Positions 1 to 8,766 of a DNA stretch of 64,000 nucleotides are shown here, piece after piece (within the stretch, counting starts at the first letter, position 1; each line of letters begins with the position of its first letter). The stretch covers positions 1 through 64,000 of the forward strand of contig JAYPVI010000002.1 of the NCBI GenBank assembly GCA_038134525.1, in the 5' to 3' direction. The translations under genes and the position numbers were made by a program. The notes under the pieces are model-generated. The model saw only the letters and a list, made by a program, of their open reading frames with translations, made no database searches and was not told where the DNA came from. This DNA is from GCA-002727735 sp038134525. GTDB lineage: Bacteria > Bacteroidota > Bacteroidia > Flavobacteriales_D > Parvicellaceae.

Positions 1-1207
1 CACATGCAGAAGAAGTGAAATTACCTATACCACTGGAAATACCACAATAAATAAACTCATCGTCCCAGTCAGTTAGTGTTGCACTTTTGATGGGAGCTGC
101 AACCATTCTCCAACCATCTTCTGTACCATTATAATAACGCTGCACGGTAAAATCACCAGACGAATAACTATAATCAGAAGCAGAGTTTAATTTAACTAAT
201 CCAGCTGTGTTTGTAGAACTACTTACTAAGGTTATGTTTGCACCATTTTGAGTAAATGAACCTGAAATTGATTCCATAACCTCATCCAAAAATATTGTTC
301 CAGATCCTGACAATAAGAGTCCATTTGAATTATTCAACGTTAAATTTTTAAGATTACACGTCCCTGATCCATCAAAGGTCTGCGTTGAACTACCATTAAA
401 TATTAAGAAACTTCCAGCATTCGAAAAAGTAAGAGTACCATTTACAGTGAGATCTCCAGTAATATCTATATTTGATAAACTTGTTGCGGTTTTAGATGGA
501 TTTATAGTCACATCATTGTAATTATCGTTATAAGGCCTAGGGATAGTAACGTTTTCATTAATTACCAAACTCGATGTCGAAGCATTTGAAACAAAAATAT
601 CACTAGGACTTATTCCGGAGGTGAAAAAATTTGAGTTACTAACTATTAAAGTACCATAATTTCTTATAAAAGATGCTGTACTAGAAGAAATGATACCACC
701 TGAAATTTCGATAGAGGCATTACTGTTTATATAAATGTCACCACCAGATCTAGCAGTCAATATTCTATTAGTTATCAATGAAATTCCATCAAATGTAAGA
801 TCACTATTTGCAGTCCATTCACAATCACTTGTGAAAGTACCAATCCCTGATACATTACAAGCTGTTACCGTTGTAATTTTACCAGCACCAGAAATTTGAC
901 CATTATTTTCAATATCTCCATACATTATTAGTTTGTAACCATCAATTAATTGCAAGTTACTCGCAGCACCAATTAAAATTGACTTTACAGACGCGTTAGT
1001 GCTGGCAGGTAAAGTGATATTATGACTAATAACTACATCGTCATCCGAATCAGGAATGCCATCAGAATCAAGTCCAGTAATGCTCCAAGTGTTTATATCA
1101 TCCCAAGCACCATTTGCTGCGGAATTAAAAGTTGCTTGAGCATACGAAATACCTCCCAAAAAAAAGCAAAAAAATAGATTAGTCGTATAACTTATTTTAT
1201 TAAACAT
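1..1207 (-). CDS. Secreted repeat-rich surface protein, N-terminal part (truncated by window edge)
   Basis: The reading frame is open from an ATG at 1207 to the left edge, giving about 402 residues. It starts with a clear signal peptide (hydrophobic core followed by SYAQA). The mature part begins with a segment of the type GAWDDINTWS and SDDDVVISHNITLPA, seen in large Bacteroidota secreted proteins with a beta-helix-like fold. A long Asn/Ser/Thr-rich region follows, then a TVQRYYNG...GWRMVAAPI motif near residue 370. Such proteins usually end in a type IX secretion sorting domain, which would lie outside the window. It is probably an exported adhesin or matrix protein; the exact role is unknown. 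A promoter-like element lies 33 bp upstream of the start. Confidence 0.75.
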   Translation of the reverse strand, partial: MFNKISYTTNLFFCFFLGGISYAQATFNSAANGAWDDINTWSITGLDSDGIPDSDDDVVISHNITLPASTNASVKSILIGAASNLQLIDGYKLIMYGDIENNGQISGAGKITTVTACNVSGIGTFTSDCEWTANSDLTFDGISLITNRILTARSGGDIYINSNASIEISGGIISSSTASFIRNYGTLIVSNSNFFTSGISPSDIFVSNASTSSLVINENVTIPRPYNDNYNDVTINPSKTATSLSNIDITGDLTVNGTLTFSNAGSFLIFNGSSTQTFDGSGTCNLKNLTLNNSNGLLLSGSGTIFLDEVMESISGSFTQNGANITLVSSSTNTAGLVKLNSASDYSYSSGDFTVQRYYNGTEDGWRMVAAPIKSATLTDWDDEFIYCGISSGIGNFTSSAC

Positions 1208-1240
1208 TAGAAAAATAAATTTTATTTAAAATTTTAATGA

Positions 1241-1248
1241 CAAATATA
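1241..1248 (-). promoter_or_regulatory. Bacteroidota -7 promoter element
   Basis: Read on the minus strand this is TATATTTG, an exact match to TAnnTTTG. It lies 33 bp before the start codon of the secreted protein ending at the window edge, in the short gap after the upstream glycosyltransferase. Confidence 0.5.
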
Positions 1249-1266
1249 ACATATACTGTATAAAAC

Positions 1267-2484
1267 TCAATTTATTAGCAACTTACAAAACTCATAATAA
1301 TTTTTTTTTGCATAAAAATTTTCAAACCAAAAATTTCTAATCCCTCTTCGATCATTAGGTAATATGTCATAAGTTGTATTTATTCTATCCAAAATATTAC
1401 TTAGTTGAGCTTTATTGATATCTTCTTCCATTAAAATTCCGGTTGCTTCATTTACAATTTCTTTCACCCCTCCTACATCAGTAGCTATCACTGGAATACC
1501 TAAACTTATAGCTTCCATAATTGAAACAGGGAGACCTTCAGAAATCGAAACATTCACAAAAGCATCGATGTAATTACGGCTTAAAAAATCAATTACTTCA
1601 TGGTTTTGTTTTTGACCATGAAATTCAATTTTAATATTTTCACTTATCAGCTTTAATCTATCTTTTAATACTTTTATTTGTGGACCATCTCCAATATGTA
1701 CCCACTTGATATTTGAAGTACATAATAATAATGAATCTAGTATTAGATCAAGTCTTTTAATCGGGTAAGCATTTGAAACCGAAACAACTAATTTATAAGA
1801 CGAATTAGAATTCAAATTTCCGAATCCAAAATCATTTGTACCCAAATAACTCAATTTTATTTTTGATTTATATTTCTTATTAGTATTGTTTATTAGATGA
1901 TTTTTGCCATTGATTGAAACACAGTAGATCGAGCTAACTGTTTTTAATTGCAATGATCTAAATGGAAAGGTTGAATTATTTTTTCTATAATTATATATAT
2001 CAAAACCATGGGCCCTAGAAATGTAGTTTGAGATTATTTTTCTTTTTTTTGAGATTGCTAATGTAGTTGCCCACTCATCTAACCAGTAACTGTAAAAAAT
2101 AAAATCTAGGTTTTTATTTTTATCAATAAAATTAACTAGTTCATTAGCTAAATAATTATACTTAAGTAGATAATCTAATTGTTTAATAAAAGAACGTTTC
2201 CAACCACCATTAATTATAATTTCAATAAATAGCTCTTTGATGATTGTACCAAAATTATTCTTCAAAAGAATAAATCTATTGGATGAATAGCAATTATCAA
2301 GAATTTCTATTTTAACGTTATTAGGTGTTTTTCTAGGGCTTCCAGAAGAATGCATAGGAAAAATAAATACTCTTTCAAATACTTCTGACAAAACCTGGAC
2401 TTCTGAAATCAAGTATGTCTCATGATCGCCAAATGGAAAAGAAGAAGTAAACAAACAAATTGATTTATTTTTTTTCCCAATCAT
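1267..2484 (-). CDS. Glycosyltransferase family 4 (GT-B fold)
   Basis: 405 residues. The C-terminal half carries the classic GT4 signature: a nucleotide-sugar contact region VHIGDGPQ, then SISEGLPVSIMEAISLGIPV and IATDVGGVKEIV, where the E-x7-E pattern binds the donor sugar nucleotide. The N-terminal half is the acceptor domain. It should add a sugar to a lipid-linked surface polysaccharide on the cytoplasmic face of the inner membrane. Its start overlaps the end of the next upstream minus-strand gene by 20 bp, so the two are cotranscribed. Donor and acceptor cannot be told from sequence. Confidence 0.85.
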   Translation of the reverse strand: MIGKKNKSICLFTSSFPFGDHETYLISEVQVLSEVFERVFIFPMHSSGSPRKTPNNVKIEILDNCYSSNRFILLKNNFGTIIKELFIEIIINGGWKRSFIKQLDYLLKYNYLANELVNFIDKNKNLDFIFYSYWLDEWATTLAISKKRKIISNYISRAHGFDIYNYRKNNSTFPFRSLQLKTVSSIYCVSINGKNHLINNTNKKYKSKIKLSYLGTNDFGFGNLNSNSSYKLVVSVSNAYPIKRLDLILDSLLLCTSNIKWVHIGDGPQIKVLKDRLKLISENIKIEFHGQKQNHEVIDFLSRNYIDAFVNVSISEGLPVSIMEAISLGIPVIATDVGGVKEIVNEATGILMEEDINKAQLSNILDRINTTYDILPNDRRGIRNFWFENFYAKKNYYEFCKLLIN

Positions 2485-3460
2485 AACATTTTTTATTATC
2501 AGAGTGTAATAATCTAGAAATTCTGGAAAAAGAAGAATTACCTTGAAAAAATAACATTTTACATTTGGATAACATCCACATATCTACAATACTTTCTTTT
2601 AACATATTTGTTTTATATTTTTCATCAGAATTATCAATTCCCCACATATGTATGCCTCTTCCTGCCACTTCATCAGGAATATTTTTGGGATAGCTAATAA
2701 GGTTACTAAATTCTTTTCTAAACACATTTTCAATTTCTTTATTGTCAGTAGCCAAAAAAATAGGGTGATCACCATAATTATTTTGAATAAAAGAGATTAA
2801 CACATCAATTCTTTTATTAGGTTTTTTATCGCTATAACGAATATGAAGTCCAATATAATTTTTTGATAAAGCATATTTATTTGACCAATCATTTATTTCA
2901 TTAACCAATGAGATATTTAGTTGTAACTTATCAATCAACCCTATTTTTTTAATATTAGGGATGAAATCAGCATAAATTATTAATTCGTTATTCAAATTAT
3001 TACTCAATAAATGCCCAAATGTCATGTTATCTCTGTCAAGAATATCTTTGATACTAAACTTATTTGTTTGATTTTTTTTGTGTTTTTTGATCCATAAATT
3101 ATTAAGTCTGTTCTTAAAATTATTATTAAAAAATACAGATGGAAGTTGTTTGACTAAGAAGGAAGGACTACCATCTTCGTATAAATCGTATAAAGATAAT
3201 GACAATTTATTTTTCCAACTTATTGGATTACAGTCTTTAATATCATAGATTTTTTCTATTGGACCATCATAATAACACTCGTCATTAATTCCAAAATAAT
3301 TTGGAAAAACATTAATACCCTTTCTACCAAACTGCCCATCAGACCAATCCACTACCAATTTCCTATTATTTGATTTGCAATATTCTAATGCATTTAAAAT
3401 TGAAAATATACGATTGCCCAAACCTGCACACCCTTTTAGTAGTAGATATTTTTCGTTCAT
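2465..3460 (-). CDS. Fucosyltransferase-like glycosyltransferase (GT-B)
   Basis: 331 residues. The N-terminus has KGCAGLGNRIFSILNAL, close to the glycine-rich G-x-GNR motif of alpha-1,2, alpha-1,6 and O-fucosyltransferases. IGLHIRYSDKKP around residues 200-215 resembles the H-x-R motif that contacts GDP-fucose, and FLATDN follows, as in the same superfamily. There is no signal peptide. It sits between two other glycan genes on the same strand. I infer a fucosyltransferase-type enzyme for O-antigen or capsule; the fucose specificity is not proven. Confidence 0.6.
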   Translation of the reverse strand: MNEKYLLLKGCAGLGNRIFSILNALEYCKSNNRKLVVDWSDGQFGRKGINVFPNYFGINDECYYDGPIEKIYDIKDCNPISWKNKLSLSLYDLYEDGSPSFLVKQLPSVFFNNNFKNRLNNLWIKKHKKNQTNKFSIKDILDRDNMTFGHLLSNNLNNELIIYADFIPNIKKIGLIDKLQLNISLVNEINDWSNKYALSKNYIGLHIRYSDKKPNKRIDVLISFIQNNYGDHPIFLATDNKEIENVFRKEFSNLISYPKNIPDEVAGRGIHMWGIDNSDEKYKTNMLKESIVDMWMLSKCKMLFFQGNSSFSRISRLLHSDNKKCYDWEKK

Positions 3461-3471
3461 AAATAACTAAT

Positions 3472-4554
3472 TTAGATTAAAGACAAAAACCTTTTCGCTA
3501 TTTGCTCTGGAGAATAATGATCTGCCACCCATTTTTTACCGTTTAATCCAATTGCCTGTATTTCATCCTTTTTTATATCCTTTAATTTATTGTTAAAGTC
3601 GGTCCATGAAAAGCTATCAATACTCAAATAATGAGTTTGATCTTTGGGAATAACTGGTAATACAAACTTAAATTTATTGAAATTTAAAAAAATAGGACAT
3701 GTATTGGCATAAAACAATTCCCACATCCTAAAACTATCCCACTGAAAAACAAAACTGTATTTCATTTTGTTAACTTTTGAAAAAAGGCGATATGGCTTTC
3801 TTTGAATTTTGTTAATGAAATTATAAGGTTGATAAATCATAGGATAAGTCTCAACATAACCACCAAAACCTAAAAACAATAAATTAGAATTTATTGCTTT
3901 GAAATATTCTAGGCTATGTCTTCTAGTTGTTCTTTTAAAATTAAAATAAGCTTCAGGCTCATCGTTCTTATCAGGGGTTGAGCTAAGTAGCTGAAGAACC
4001 GGGAAACAATTGTCTACTTTATTGATCTCATCAATAAACAATTTTCTAAGATTATGCCAAACCCTAAAGTTATGACCAATTTGTTCTTTTAATTCGCAAG
4101 AATTTGATTGATCTATTGACCTAATCATTCGATTTGATAATCCCATTACCCATGGAATATGGTTTTCAGGGTAGTCAAATCCCCCTACTGTGTGACATCC
4201 TAATATATGATTAAATATTTTATAGTGTGAATTATTTTTCCATATAGGATCTATCCAATCATTTCTATCTACTAAAATATGTTTTTTAGATCTGTCAAAA
4301 TTCGGATAACCTTCCCTAAAAAGTAAATGATCAAATGATTTAACATATCTGTAATCATAAATAGCCAAGTCAAAGTCACCATCAATAGACTCATTTATTA
4401 AATAATCATTTGTATTAAAATCTTTCCAATAATTAACATTTCCTGAAATAGAATACCCTAATTTCTTCAAACCTTCTGCAAGAACTACAATTTCATGATA
4501 ATAATGGTCATTTCCGTACGGATAAACAGGTGTTATAAAAAATTTAATTTTCAT
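3472..4554 (-). CDS. Putative glycosyltransferase or glycan-cluster protein of unknown family
   Basis: 360 residues, soluble, rich in aromatic residues. I do not recognise a firm family signature. The N-terminus (MKIKFFITPVYPYG) and the end (GKKWVADHYSPEQIAKRFL) resemble GT-B glycosyltransferases, the latter like the closing helix that packs back on the N-terminal domain. An exostosin-like stretch (FQWDSFRMWELFYANTCPIF) lies around residues 270-290. It is 11 bp upstream of the fucosyltransferase-like gene, in the same minus-strand run. Likely a glycosyltransferase by context. Confidence 0.45.
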   Translation of the reverse strand: MKIKFFITPVYPYGNDHYYHEIVVLAEGLKKLGYSISGNVNYWKDFNTNDYLINESIDGDFDLAIYDYRYVKSFDHLLFREGYPNFDRSKKHILVDRNDWIDPIWKNNSHYKIFNHILGCHTVGGFDYPENHIPWVMGLSNRMIRSIDQSNSCELKEQIGHNFRVWHNLRKLFIDEINKVDNCFPVLQLLSSTPDKNDEPEAYFNFKRTTRRHSLEYFKAINSNLLFLGFGGYVETYPMIYQPYNFINKIQRKPYRLFSKVNKMKYSFVFQWDSFRMWELFYANTCPIFLNFNKFKFVLPVIPKDQTHYLSIDSFSWTDFNNKLKDIKKDEIQAIGLNGKKWVADHYSPEQIAKRFLSLI

Positions 4555-4601
4555 TTTATATTATAAAGATATTAATCAAAATAATAAACTGAGGAAAATA
4601 A

Positions 4602-4609
4602 TATCTTTG
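4602..4609 (+). promoter_or_regulatory. Bacteroidota -7 promoter element
   Basis: TATCTTTG matches TAnnTTTG exactly, 26 bp upstream of the acyltransferase ATG, in the divergent gap. Confidence 0.45.
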
Positions 4610-4635
4610 AAAAAAATGATCAATTGGTCTAATCT

Positions 4636-5739
4636 ATGTCAAAGGTCTACTTTCCTAACCTTAATGGTCTTCGATTTTTTGCTGCACTAGCAGTAATTAT
4701 TCATCATACAGAGCAATTTAAATCCATTTTTGGTATTGAAAATTACTGGAAACTTAGTTTCATTAAAATTATTGGGAATCTTGGAGTCACTCTTTTTTTT
4801 GTGTTAAGTGGATTTTTGATATCATACATTATTCTGAGTGAAAAGAAAAAAAATGGAAATATTAATTACAAAAACTTCTTTATGAGGAGAGCACTTAGAA
4901 TATGGCCCTTGTATTTTTTAATAATCTTCCTTAGCTTCTTTTGTTTTCCCTATTTTGAAGTCTTAAATTTTAAATTATCAGCCAATTTAAATGAAGATTT
5001 CTATTTGAAATTAATACTATTTATTCTTTTCTTACCCAATTTTGTTTTAAGGATATTCCCAACTACTCCATTTGCATCTCAGACATGGTCAATTGGAGTA
5101 GAAGAACAATTTTACATACTATGGCCATTGATTATTTCTTATACCAAAAATATTCTTAGACTATTTATTCTATTGATCATTTTATTTCCAATTATTAAGT
5201 TTATTTTATATTATATTTCTATCAAAACAGGTAGTGATGACGCATGGTTCTACACAAGCAAAATATTCTCCGACCTTAGCATATCAAGTCTAGCATTAGG
5301 TAGTTTATCTGCTTATTTGGTTCTTGAAAAGAAAACAAGAATATTAAATTTAATCTACAACAAGTGGGTGCTTAGGACCTATTCCGCATTTTTATTTATT
5401 TTATTGATTTACGGAGAAGAACTCCCCTACTTACATTATGAAATATACTCTGTTTTATTTACTATAATTATTGTTAATTTAGCTACTAATTCCAGAACAA
5501 TTAAAATTTCATTTGAAAACAAAGTATTAAACTATCTGGGGAAGATTTCATATGGAATTTATATGTTTCATCCTTTTTGTATTGTATTATCCATCAACCT
5601 AATGAGTTCATTAGAAGTACATAACACTATTTATTTATATCTATTAGTTCTACTACTTACTATTCTAATTTCTGGGTGCTCTTACCATTTTTTTGAATTA
5701 AGGTTTTTAAATCTTAAGAATAAGTACGGATCTACATAA
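4636..5739 (+). CDS. Acyltransferase 3 family membrane protein (OafA/NodX type)
   Basis: 367 residues with about ten membrane segments. The N-terminus shows the family hallmark NLNGLRFFAALAVIIHH, with the catalytic-type His in the first membrane helix, then FFVLSGFLISY and the RRALRIWPLYFL arginine-rich motif. SQTWSIGVEEQFYILWP near residue 150 is also diagnostic. Members move acetyl or other acyl groups across the inner membrane onto sugars of O-antigen or capsule. It is the only plus-strand gene in this part of the cluster and its 3' end overlaps the convergent wecE by 8 bp. Confidence 0.88.
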   Translation: MSKVYFPNLNGLRFFAALAVIIHHTEQFKSIFGIENYWKLSFIKIIGNLGVTLFFVLSGFLISYIILSEKKKNGNINYKNFFMRRALRIWPLYFLIIFLSFFCFPYFEVLNFKLSANLNEDFYLKLILFILFLPNFVLRIFPTTPFASQTWSIGVEEQFYILWPLIISYTKNILRLFILLIILFPIIKFILYYISIKTGSDDAWFYTSKIFSDLSISSLALGSLSAYLVLEKKTRILNLIYNKWVLRTYSAFLFILLIYGEELPYLHYEIYSVLFTIIIVNLATNSRTIKISFENKVLNYLGKISYGIYMFHPFCIVLSINLMSSLEVHNTIYLYLLVLLLTILISGCSYHFFELRFLNLKNKYGST

Positions 5740-6859
5740 ATCCTATAAAAAAGTCTTTAATTGAGGATATTATATAATTAATTTCTTTTTCTTCTAACTC
5801 ATAAAACAATGGCAATCTTATTAGCTGATTAGAAAATTTATCGGCATTGGATAAAACCCTTTTATCATGTTTAGTGTCATAAAATGGACTTTTATGTAAG
5901 CTTTGATAATGAAAAACAGATAAAACTCCTTTATTTTTCATATAATCTAAAAAACTCTTTCTTTGGACACTATCATTCAAAACTAAATAAAATAAGTGTC
6001 CATTATTTGTAGCATAACTAGGAATTTGCGGAAGTTCAATTTTATCATATAGAAAAGAAAGCTCCTCATTATATTTATTCCATATCCAAGTTCGTTTTTT
6101 TTGAATATTATCTAAATTATTTATCTGAGCATACAAAAAAGCAGCCACAACTTCAGATGGCAAAAAAGATGATCCTATATCAACCCATTCATATTTTTTA
6201 ACCTCTCCTCTATGAAACTCAACTCTGTTGGTGCCCTTTTCCCAAATAATTTCCGCTCTTTTAATAAATTGTTCATCATTAATTATTAACAACCCACCCT
6301 CTCCACAATTTAAATTTTTAGTTTCATGAAAAGAAAATGTACCTAAATGCCCTATACCTCCTAATGGATTGCCTTTATAAAATGAATCCACAGCCTGAGC
6401 AGCATCTTCTATAACATACAAATTGTATTTATTTGCTAGCTCCATAATATTATCCATATCACATGAAACTCCAGCATAATGTACTGGAACAATTGCTTTT
6501 GTTTTTTCTGAAATAAGATTTTCTAGAGTGTCCGCATCTATATTAGGGTGATCTTTTTGAGAATCTGCAAAAACAATTTTAGCTCCTCTTAAAACAAATG
6601 GATTTGCTGAACTAACAAATGTATAGGATGGAATAATCACCTCATCCCCTGGCTGTATATCTATTAAAATGGCAGCCATTTCAAGAGCATCTGTGCAAGA
6701 AGTAGTCAATAATGTTTTCTTAAAATGATACTTCTTTTCAAAAAATGAGTGGCATTTTTTAGTAAATGATCCATTACCTGATATTTTACCAGACAAAACA
6801 GCCTCTGTGAGGTATTCTACTTCTTTTCCTGTTAAATATGGTTTGTTAAATGGAATCAC
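5732..6859 (-). CDS. wecE: dTDP-4-amino-4,6-dideoxygalactose transaminase (WecE/RffA type)
   Basis: 375 residues, PLP-dependent DegT/DnrJ/EryC1 aminotransferase. Key features: TTSCTDALEMAA (phosphate binding), the VIEDAAQA block with the Asp that holds the pyridine nitrogen, and SFHETKNLNCGEGG with the Schiff-base Lys181, the same position as in E. coli WecE. It should convert dTDP-4-keto-6-deoxyglucose to dTDP-fucosamine. The start is GTG at 6859; an in-frame TAG lies directly before it. A decayed WecD-like acetyltransferase lies just upstream, so the next step of the usual pathway appears lost here. Confidence 0.9.
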   Translation of the reverse strand: MIPFNKPYLTGKEVEYLTEAVLSGKISGNGSFTKKCHSFFEKKYHFKKTLLTTSCTDALEMAAILIDIQPGDEVIIPSYTFVSSANPFVLRGAKIVFADSQKDHPNIDADTLENLISEKTKAIVPVHYAGVSCDMDNIMELANKYNLYVIEDAAQAVDSFYKGNPLGGIGHLGTFSFHETKNLNCGEGGLLIINDEQFIKRAEIIWEKGTNRVEFHRGEVKKYEWVDIGSSFLPSEVVAAFLYAQINNLDNIQKKRTWIWNKYNEELSFLYDKIELPQIPSYATNNGHLFYLVLNDSVQRKSFLDYMKNKGVLSVFHYQSLHKSPFYDTKHDKRVLSNADKFSNQLIRLPLFYELEEKEINYIISSIKDFFIGFM

Positions 6860-7246
6860 CTATTGTTATTTTTTTCCAAATATGAAAAATATAATCAGTA
6901 TCAAATAAAGTAAAGCACATATTTTGATAAAATAAACACGCATTTTTATTCGATTTCTGAGTTACTACTTTTAAATGTTGTAAATTGTTAGAAGAATCCT
7001 AATTTTCTGCAGCCTTTATCAAAGCACTGCCTATTCTAGATCTTTTAGAATCTTAATTTACAGCAATTAAACCAATAGAAGCCGAACTTAATCTTCTTTC
7101 TTTAAAGTTATAAAACCAAGAAAACCCAGCTTATTTTTATCTATTAACACATCATCAGCAAAAGATCTATATAATGAATTCTCTAACCACTTAAAATAAA
7201 ACTCTTCAAAAAAAGGAGACAGCTTGGGATCTGGTTTACATCTAAA
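6855..7246 (-). pseudogene. Decayed WecD/RffC-like GNAT acetyltransferase
   Basis: Translated on the minus strand, this stretch reads as a broken GNAT protein. One segment holds KPDPKLSPFFEEFYFKW, SFADDVLID and KLGFLGFITLKKE, and ends in a TAA at 7088-7090. After a frame change, IGLIAVN-stop-DSKRSRIGSALIKAAEN follows (the acetyl-CoA binding loop), then HLKVVTQKSNKNACLFYQNM and DYIFHIWKK. In-frame stops lie at 7053-7055 and 6999-7001. Order and motifs match WecD (dTDP-fucosamine acetyltransferase), whose gene normally sits directly upstream of wecE. I see at least one frameshift and two stops, so it is not functional as read. Confidence 0.7.
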
Positions 7247-7295
7247 TCACTTTACAAATTAGCCAATAAAAAATATCAACCAATCCTTAAAAAGG

Positions 7296-7556
7296 ATGAA
7301 TTGGAATAAACAAGTAAAAAGTTGGATGAATTGGGATGAGTTATTTAATCCAAATACCTTTCCTATGGTTGGTGAGGATACCTCTACATATAAAAAGGTT
7401 CTCAACTTAATTAAGAAACACAAAAGAGTTTCTAAAAAACAATTGATTGGCGAACTGAATTAGGGTAAACAATTCAAATTCGGTAGATATAGAAACCTTT
7501 TGCGATAAGATAAGAGAGTTAGATTTACCAATGATGGATATATTTGGTTAGAATAA
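7296..7556 (+). pseudogene. Decayed small ORF, family not recognised
   Basis: A plus-strand frame reads MNWNKQVKSWMNWDELFN, then TFPMVGEDTSTYKKVLNLI and KRVSKKQLIGELN up to a TAG at 7461-7463. It continues coherently as GKQFKFGRYRNLLR, a TAA at 7506-7508, then DKRVRFTNDGYIWLE and a final TAA. The protein-like composition beyond the stops, with a helix-turn-helix/winged-helix look (SKKQLIGEL...RYRNLL...GYIWLE), argues for a gene killed by two nonsense changes. It lies 150 bp upstream of the formyltransferase on the same strand. It may be the C-terminal part of a longer lost gene. Confidence 0.45.
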
Positions 7557-7705
7557 ATAAGTTCAAAGTTTGAACAAATTATTTTTTGTTTCCGATCAAA
7601 AGAGTCATGAACCTTATGTAACTTTAAATTTTATGAAGTAAATTTTTATGTTTAAATTTTTTTACGGACAAAAAATAGTTAAATATTTACCTAAATATAA
7701 ATGTA

Positions 7706-8338
7706 TTGAAAATAACAATATTAACAGACAACCCCAACAGTTGGATTCTACCATATGTTGATGACTTAAAAAAAGAGTTAAATCAAACTCATAGTGTTAC
7801 TCATATTTACTCTATATCTGATATTTCAGGTGGCGATATTATGCTTATATTGAGTTGTGAAAAAATATTAAAATCCGAACATCTAAGACTACACAAGAGT
7901 AATGTAGTTGTACACCCAAGTAAAGTTCCTTTGGGTAAAGGTTGGTCTCCATTGGCTTGGCAAATATTAGAAGGTTCTAACAATATACCTGTAAGTTTAT
8001 TTGAAGCTGGTGATGCTGTTGATGCTGGTGATGTTTATATGCTTAATTATATTAACTTAGAGGGACACGAACTAAACGATGAAATTAAACACCAACAGGG
8101 ATTGATAACTATGAAAATGGTTAATAAATACATTGATGAATTTGAATCAATGAGAGGTATTCCTCAAAGAGGTGAAGAAACATTTTACCCAAGAAGAAGT
8201 CAAAAAGAAAATGAATTGGATATTGATAAAACAATTTCAGAACAATTTAATTTACTTAGAGTGGTTGATAATGAAAGATACCCTGCTCATTTTTATATTA
8301 ACGGGAAAAAATATATAGTTAAAATATATAAAGATTAA
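7706..8338 (+). CDS. Sugar N-formyltransferase-like protein
   Basis: 210 residues. The central block VVVHPSKVPLGKGWSPLAWQ followed by GDAVDAGDVYML is the formyl-transferase core (Fmt/ArnA-like), with His70 and Asp106 as catalytic residues; the N10-formyl-THF pocket is formed by the surrounding Rossmann fold. The usual Asn two residues before the His is Val here, with an Asn (66) four residues before it, a pattern I associate with short formyltransferases of surface-sugar clusters such as PseJ-like enzymes. Start is TTG at 7706, where the first beta strand KITILTDN begins. It probably formylates an amino sugar. The substrate is unknown. Confidence 0.7.
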   Translation: MKITILTDNPNSWILPYVDDLKKELNQTHSVTHIYSISDISGGDIMLILSCEKILKSEHLRLHKSNVVVHPSKVPLGKGWSPLAWQILEGSNNIPVSLFEAGDAVDAGDVYMLNYINLEGHELNDEIKHQQGLITMKMVNKYIDEFESMRGIPQRGEETFYPRRSQKENELDIDKTISEQFNLLRVVDNERYPAHFYINGKKYIVKIYKD

Positions 8339-8766
8339 AGTATGTTATACAGTCTGTTTTAAAATTTTAATAATGTTTGAGTATTGTCATTACCTCACCA
8401 TTTTAATTTTTTAATTCCTAGAATATTGACTTCGTAGATATTTCAATAAACTTATTTAATCAATTAAACCTATAGAAATTTCTAGGTAGTTTAACTTTTT
8501 AAAGGATACTCTAAAAAATATTAATTTGAATCTTATTTTTTGAAAATCAGATATTTTTTTCCTAAATGCTAATTTAGTATCTTTAAAATGGTTAAGATCT
8601 AAATATTTTTCTGAAATTGACTTTAAATGAAGAAAGTTTGATCAAAATTTAATTGCTTAATTTCTTTTAAAGCACTATTAAAATCTTTAGAAAATCCTTT
8701 ATTCTAATTCTACCGATAATTAATTTTAAAACTCATAATCTCAATCTAACCTAATCAAAGACACGA
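8339..8766. other. 428-bp gap without an intact gene; possible gene remnant on minus strand
   Basis: No intact ORF was found. On the minus strand two short protein-like pieces occur in different frames: FSKDFNSALKEIKQLNFDQT (about 8635-8700) and HLKSISEKYLDLNHFKDTK through to a stop at 8456-8458. They may be parts of a decayed gene that once preceded the GT2 at 8767-9693, but the region is very AT-rich and chance is possible. No promoter, tRNA or repeat was recognised. Confidence 0.3.

Noticed and set aside
7899..7920. Loss of the catalytic Asn in the formyltransferase as a sign of inactivity
   Set aside because: The short surface-sugar formyltransferases I recall share the N-x-V-V-H pattern, so this is probably family-typical and not decay.
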